Part shown: positions 6,977-10,095 of the stretch, piece by piece | Position numbering within the stretch: the stretch's first letter is position 1 | How the letters are laid out: each line of letters begins with the position of its first letter | Origin: Corallincola sp. | GTDB lineage: Bacteria > Pseudomonadota > Gammaproteobacteria > Enterobacterales > Neiellaceae | DNA: 10,095 bases | Reading direction: 5' to 3' | Assembly (NCBI GenBank): GCA_017998495.1 | Contig: JAGOCY010000024.1 | Location: forward strand, 1-10,095 | The notes under the pieces: generated by a model | Database searches by the model: none | What the model was told of the DNA's origin: nothing | Seen by the model: the letters and a program-made list of their open reading frames with translations, nothing else | Program-made: the position numbers and the translations under genes

Positions 6977-8272
6977 ATGGGTGTACGACTGACAGCAATG
7001 GTGGCTACGGCACTGATGGCTACGGCGGCCCAGGCCGAAACCGAGCAGCAGTGGGGGGTGGCTCTTGGCGCCCGTATTGCCAGCGTGCCCTATGCGGGTG
7101 GTGATAATGAGCGGGCCTCTGACTTTGTCCCTTACCTGTTTGCCGAAACCGAGCATTTCCGCGTCGAGCAGATGGGCGCCAGCTGGCGTGCCTGGCGCAG
7201 TGATGCGGGTGAGCTGGGGGTGGTGGGGCGCTACCGCTTCCTCGATCTGCCCGATCAGGCGCTGGAGCCGGCCAAGGCTGAGACCTTCGATTTCGGCCTG
7301 CAGTGGCAGGCGCCATTGGCCGCGACCGGCTATGACTACCGGCTGGAGTGGCTGAGCGATCGTTACGGGCGCATGCAGGGGCTGGCGGAGCTGCGCCGCG
7401 ATTACCAGTGGCGAGGCCTGACCATTACCCCCGCTGCCGGCTTGCGCCTGCGCGACAGCGATTTCACCACCAAGTACTACGCCCTCGACAGCGAAGCGGC
7501 CGATAGCGGCGCTGACCTGCAGGCTGGTTACCTGGCGCGCTGGCAGCTGTGGAACGACCTCTACCTCTATAGCGATGCCCGTGTCCGCTACCTTGGCAAC
7601 AGCGCCTACCACCTGGCCACCGTTGATGATCGCTGGCAGAGCGAGATGACTCTGGGTTTGGCGATGTTCAACCAGCCGGGCCAGGCCAGTGCCAAGGCCA
7701 ACAGCAATGGCAACCTGGGGCAGCACTACTGGCGGCTGGGCCATGGCTGGGCCACCCCTTCTAACCTTGGCGACATGCTGGTGTTCAACACCCAGTCAGA
7801 CAAAGAAGACAACCAGCTGACCTCGCTGTTCTATGGCTATCGCATGGGCCGCGAGCTGTTCGACAGCGCTGTTGATATCTACCTCACCCCCGGGGTGGTT
7901 TACCACCACGAGTCTGATGTTCAGCAAGTCGGCAGCGAATATGTGCTGGCACTGAAATTCTACTGGACCTACGACTGGCCGACCCGCTGGCGCTTTGGCA
8001 TCGCCGAGGGGCTCTCCTATGTCTCCAAGATCACCTGGATCGAACGGGTGGAGATGGAAGAGAAGGGCTACGACCAGAGTAAGTTGATGAACTATCTGGA
8101 TCTGTCCGTCGATCTCAATGTTGGCGATCTGTTTAATGCGCCGGCCTTCAATGACTGGTGGCTGGGCTACAGCATTCACCATCGCTCGGCAGTGCTGGAG
8201 ACCGCTTCCCAGTTCGGCAATATCAAGGGCGGCAGTAACTATCAGGTCCTTTATTTGCAGTGGGATTTCTAA
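6977..8272 (+). CDS. OmpV/MipA-like outer-membrane protein with an extra C-terminal barrel-like half
   Basis: Exported 431-residue protein. The ATG at 6977, with AGGAGA (6965-6970) 6 bases upstream, is chosen over a GTG at 6953. Residues 1-20 form a signal peptide (MGVRLTAMVATALMATAAQA, cleavage after AQA). Residues about 25-235 resemble the MipA/OmpV family (about 250 residues): WGVALGARIASVPYAGGDN, a PYLFAETEHFRVE strand, and many alternating aromatic strands. A low-complexity hinge (QASAKANSNGNLGQ, 236-249) follows. Then comes a second half (about 250-431) of beta-strand-like sequence that ends in the outer-membrane signature of a terminal Phe (LYLQWDF). That half holds SIHHRSAVLET (399-409), with an HxS arrangement at His402-Ser404 that recalls PagL-type lipid A deacylases. 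The catalytic Glu is not at the PagL spacing, though Glu408 is near. The protein is probably two fused domains or one large barrel; its function is not known. Confidence 0.85.
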   Translation: MGVRLTAMVATALMATAAQAETEQQWGVALGARIASVPYAGGDNERASDFVPYLFAETEHFRVEQMGASWRAWRSDAGELGVVGRYRFLDLPDQALEPAKAETFDFGLQWQAPLAATGYDYRLEWLSDRYGRMQGLAELRRDYQWRGLTITPAAGLRLRDSDFTTKYYALDSEAADSGADLQAGYLARWQLWNDLYLYSDARVRYLGNSAYHLATVDDRWQSEMTLGLAMFNQPGQASAKANSNGNLGQHYWRLGHGWATPSNLGDMLVFNTQSDKEDNQLTSLFYGYRMGRELFDSAVDIYLTPGVVYHHESDVQQVGSEYVLALKFYWTYDWPTRWRFGIAEGLSYVSKITWIERVEMEEKGYDQSKLMNYLDLSVDLNVGDLFNAPAFNDWWLGYSIHHRSAVLETASQFGNIKGGSNYQVLYLQWDF

Positions 8273-8314
8273 CCGGGTCGCATTTTCACCCCACTGCGCT
8301 TTAATTACCCCACG

Positions 8315-8335
8315 GCGGGCTGCATGCTCGCCCGC
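8315..8335 (+). other. Weak hairpin after the outer-membrane gene
   Basis: GCGGGC (8315-8320) pairs with GCCCGC (8330-8335) around a 9-base loop, between the end of the outer-membrane gene and the ribosome site of the next gene. There is no T tract. It may be a poor terminator or may mean nothing. Confidence 0.25.
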
Positions 8336-8361
8336 ATCCATGGTTGATGGCAGGGGGAAGC

Positions 8362-8550
8362 ATGAGTGAGGCGTTGATGAGCGTGGCCGAGGTGGCCGAG
8401 TTCCTGAAAGTATCGGAATTGAGGGTTGAGCGCCTGGCGCGAGAGCGGCTGCTGATCAGCAAAGCCAACGATGCCGGCGGCAAGCCGATGTTTGAAAAGG
8501 GCGATGTGCAGCGTTACAAAACCCTGGCCGAACGCATTGGCGGTATCTAG
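8362..8550 (+). CDS. Small MerR/excisionase-like helix-turn-helix DNA-binding protein
   Basis: A 62-residue protein. The ATG at 8362 follows a purine-rich ribosome site (GGGGGAAG, 8353-8360) and replaces an unlikely TTG at 8344. Residues 6-30 (MSVAEVAEFLKVSE, then LRVERLARERL) form a winged-helix/MerR-like HTH of the excisionase type. A short wing follows (SKANDAGGKPMFEKGDV), then a final helix (QRYKTLAERIGGI). There is no effector or dimerisation domain, so it resembles the stand-alone HTH_17 group (AlpA/Xis-like). No integrase, att site or phage gene is nearby, so a chromosomal accessory regulator is more likely than a true excisionase. The upstream gap (8273-8361) contains only the weak hairpin and a TTTAATTA stretch (8300-8307). 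Targets are unknown. Confidence 0.85.
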   Translation: MSEALMSVAEVAEFLKVSELRVERLARERLLISKANDAGGKPMFEKGDVQRYKTLAERIGGI

Positions 8551-8795
8551 GGGTTGATCATCCAGCAGCGTCTGGTGCGGGCTGACCGTCAACCGCTGAC
8601 GGTGCCACCACTGGCCCTGCTGCCCACCAAACGAACAGGCGACTGCGGCCGTGCATGGCTGGCTGCCACCCCGTGGGCGAGGGCTGGCCAGACCATTGCG
8701 GTTTAAGCTGAGGCCCGGCGGCGATAGACCATTGCAAAGCGCTCGGGTGCGGGGCATAACTGTGGCGTCACCGCCATGCTGCCACCGGAGCCTTG
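8551..8795. other. Non-coding gap of 245 bases before prlC
   Basis: No convincing gene is found. The frame of the HTH gene stays open after its TAG up to 8706, but without a ribosome site or recognisable protein. A 7-base-pair hairpin lies at 8585-8603 (ACCGTCA with TGACGGT, 5-base loop) without a T tract, and a short one at 8763-8776 (TGGCG with CGCCA). The candidate prlC promoter at 8732-8760 is the main signal. Confidence 0.5.
8732..8760 (+). promoter_or_regulatory. Candidate promoter of prlC
   Basis: TTGCAA (8732-8737) and CATAAC (8755-8760) are spaced by 17 bases, each matching 4 of 6 sigma70 positions. Transcription would start near 8767, about 29 bases before the ATG. The 5-base-pair inverted repeat at 8763-8776 overlaps the predicted start and could be an operator or chance. 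In enteric bacteria prlC has been described as heat-shock responsive; I do not see a convincing sigma32 element here. Confidence 0.4.
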
Positions 8796-10095
8796 ATGAA
8801 TCCGCTACTCGATTGTGATCACCTGCCCGCCTTTGCGCAGATCTCCCCCGACCATGTGTTACCCGCTATTGAGACTGCGCTGGCCGACTGTCGGGCGACG
8901 GTAGCGCGGGTGGTGGCCGAACCAACGCTGGATTATCAGCGGCTGGCCGAGCCGCTGGAGGCGGTCAATGATCGCCTGAGCCGTATCTGGGCACCGGTCA
9001 GCCATCTCAATGCGGTCTGCTCTACCCCTGAACTGCGTCAGGCCCATGATGCCTGCCTGCCGCTGCTGTCGGAGTACTACACCTGGCTGGGCCAGCATGA
9101 GGGGCTCTATCAGCGCTACCAGCAGCTGGCCGATGCCCCTGAATTCGCCCAGTTACCGCTGGCCGCCCAGCAGGCGGTGACCATCGCCCTGCGCGATTTT
9201 CGCCTGACCGGGGTGGCCCTGCCGGCGCACGCTAAGCAGCGTTATGCCGAGATCGCTGCCCGCCTCAGTGAGCTGGGGGCCCAGTTCTCCAACCACCTGC
9301 TGGATGCTACCCAGGCCTGGCAATGGCATAGCGAGGATGCAGCGGCGCTGCCCGGGCTGCCGCCTTCAGCGCTGGAAGCCGCGGCCGCCCGCGCCCAAGC
9401 GGCGGGGCGCAGTGGATATCTGTTTACCCTGGATCTGCCGGCCTACCTGCCGGTGATCAACTACTGCCGCGATCGCGCCGTGCGCCGTACCTTCTACGAG
9501 GCCTATGCCACCCGCGCTTCGGAGCTGGGCCCCAATGCCGGTCAGTTCGACAACGGCCCGCTGATGCGCGAACTGCTGGCACTGCGCCACGAACAGGCGC
9601 AGCTGCTGGGCTTCGCTGACTATGCCGAGCTGTCGCTGGCCACCAAGATGGCGCCCTCGGTGGCGGCGGTGGAGCAGTTTCTGCTCGATCTGGCGGCACG
9701 CGCCAAACCCCAGGCTGAACGCGAACTGGCCGAATTGCGCGCCTTTGCCAGCAGCCAGCTGGGCATCGACCATGTTGAGGCCTGGGATATCGGCTATGCC
9801 GGCGAGGCGCTGCGCGAACAGCGCTATGCCCTGTCGCAGGAGCTGCTGCGCCCTTACTTTCCGGAGCCGGTGGTGGTGGCCGGGCTGTTCAGCGTCGCCG
9901 AGCGGCTGTTTGGGGTGCGTTGCGAGCCGCGGCTGGATGTCGTTTGCCCCCACCCGGAGGCCCGCTATTACGCCATCGTCGATCAGGACGGCAGCGAACT
10001 GGGCGGTTTCTATCTCGATGTCTACGCCCGCAGCGGCAAACGCGGTGGCGCCTGGATGGCCGACCTCCATGGTCGCCGTCGCCGTGCCGATGGCA
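8796..10095 (+). CDS. prlC: Oligopeptidase A, M3 family (3' end cut by window edge)
   Basis: Cytoplasmic zinc metallopeptidase that degrades oligopeptides, including cleaved signal peptides. The first 433 codons are in the window of a family length near 680; the HExxH zinc site lies beyond the right edge and cannot be checked. The N-terminus MNPLLDCDHLPAF, the stretch SRIWAPVSHLNAV, LPLLSEYYTWLGQHEGLY, ALRDFRLTGVALP, RLSELGAQFSNHLLDAT, YLPVINYCRD, RRTFYEAYATRASELGPNAG, ALRHEQAQLLGFADYAELSL, ATKMA and GFYLDVYARSGKRGGAWM follow E. coli PrlC closely throughout. The ATG at 8796 is supported by CCGGAG (8785-8790) 5 bases upstream. No frameshift is seen. In E. coli, rsmJ follows prlC and might also lie next here. 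Confidence 0.95.
   Translation, partial: MNPLLDCDHLPAFAQISPDHVLPAIETALADCRATVARVVAEPTLDYQRLAEPLEAVNDRLSRIWAPVSHLNAVCSTPELRQAHDACLPLLSEYYTWLGQHEGLYQRYQQLADAPEFAQLPLAAQQAVTIALRDFRLTGVALPAHAKQRYAEIAARLSELGAQFSNHLLDATQAWQWHSEDAAALPGLPPSALEAAAARAQAAGRSGYLFTLDLPAYLPVINYCRDRAVRRTFYEAYATRASELGPNAGQFDNGPLMRELLALRHEQAQLLGFADYAELSLATKMAPSVAAVEQFLLDLAARAKPQAERELAELRAFASSQLGIDHVEAWDIGYAGEALREQRYALSQELLRPYFPEPVVVAGLFSVAERLFGVRCEPRLDVVCPHPEARYYAIVDQDGSELGGFYLDVYARSGKRGGAWMADLHGRRRRADG

Noticed and set aside
6908..7744. Minus-strand open frame of 278 codons opposite the outer-membrane gene
   Set aside because: The plus-strand protein has a signal peptide and barrel ending, which explains the region fully. 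The antisense product has no coherent domain.
8362..8550. Evidence of a prophage or integrative element from the excisionase-like protein
   Set aside because: No integrase, direct repeats, tRNA target or shift in codon usage is visible on either side.
8554..8706. Plus-strand frame of about 50 codons continuing after the HTH stop, which could suggest readthrough or a small gene
   Set aside because: It has a TTG start at best, no ribosome site and a composition unlike a folded protein. Open frames of this length are common by chance at this GC content.
8305..8757. Minus-strand open frame of 150 codons over the HTH gene and the following gap
   Set aside because: It runs antisense through a well-supported gene, lacks a clear ribosome site, and its product is low-complexity Arg/Gln/Pro sequence.

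Overview
The window looks like ordinary chromosomal DNA of a GC-rich gammaproteobacterium. Signs of this are the strong similarity of several products to enterobacterial YqaB, ThiF/MoeB and PrlC as I remember them, the ImuC-type polymerase, and a DUF3624-type protein, a family I associate with Vibrionales and Aeromonadales. An Aeromonadales-like host is my best guess, but it is an inference from family resemblance and not a measured placement. I see no transposase, phage gene, tRNA, rRNA, CRISPR array or toxin-antitoxin pair.

Left part (1-3691). The window opens inside the gene for the error-prone replicative polymerase ImuC/DnaE2 (1-2666, 5' end missing). A DUF4202 gene (2717-3313) follows on the same strand. 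An AT-richer gap then carries a good sigma70-like promoter (3336-3364), a leader with a hairpin, a 50-residue acidic unknown protein (3492-3644) and a strong intrinsic terminator (3662-3691). This looks like an independent short transcription unit.

Middle part (3695-6340). A YqaB-like HAD sugar-phosphate phosphatase runs on the minus strand (3695-4297). It is divergent from a tight plus-strand operon made of a YvcK-family gluconeogenesis factor (4387-5361), a small zinc-ribbon-like two-helix membrane protein (5358-5600) and a ThiF/MoeB-type E1-like adenylyltransferase (5597-6340). The stop and start codons overlap as GTGA and ATGA, so translation is probably coupled.

Right part (6341-10095). 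This holds a thioredoxin-type glutathione peroxidase (6407-6889), a long outer-membrane protein with an OmpV/MipA-like first half and a distinct second barrel-like half (6977-8272), a 62-residue MerR/excisionase-like DNA-binding protein (8362-8550), a 245-base non-coding gap with a candidate promoter, and the first 433 codons of oligopeptidase A, prlC (8796 to the right edge).

Most genes are housekeeping or stress functions: translesion synthesis, sugar-phosphate removal, envelope and carbon homeostasis, peroxide defence and peptide turnover. I do not see a clear new multi-gene system. The least explained items are the short unit at 3336-3691, the two-part outer-membrane protein, and the membrane zinc-ribbon protein coupled between YvcK and the E1-like enzyme.
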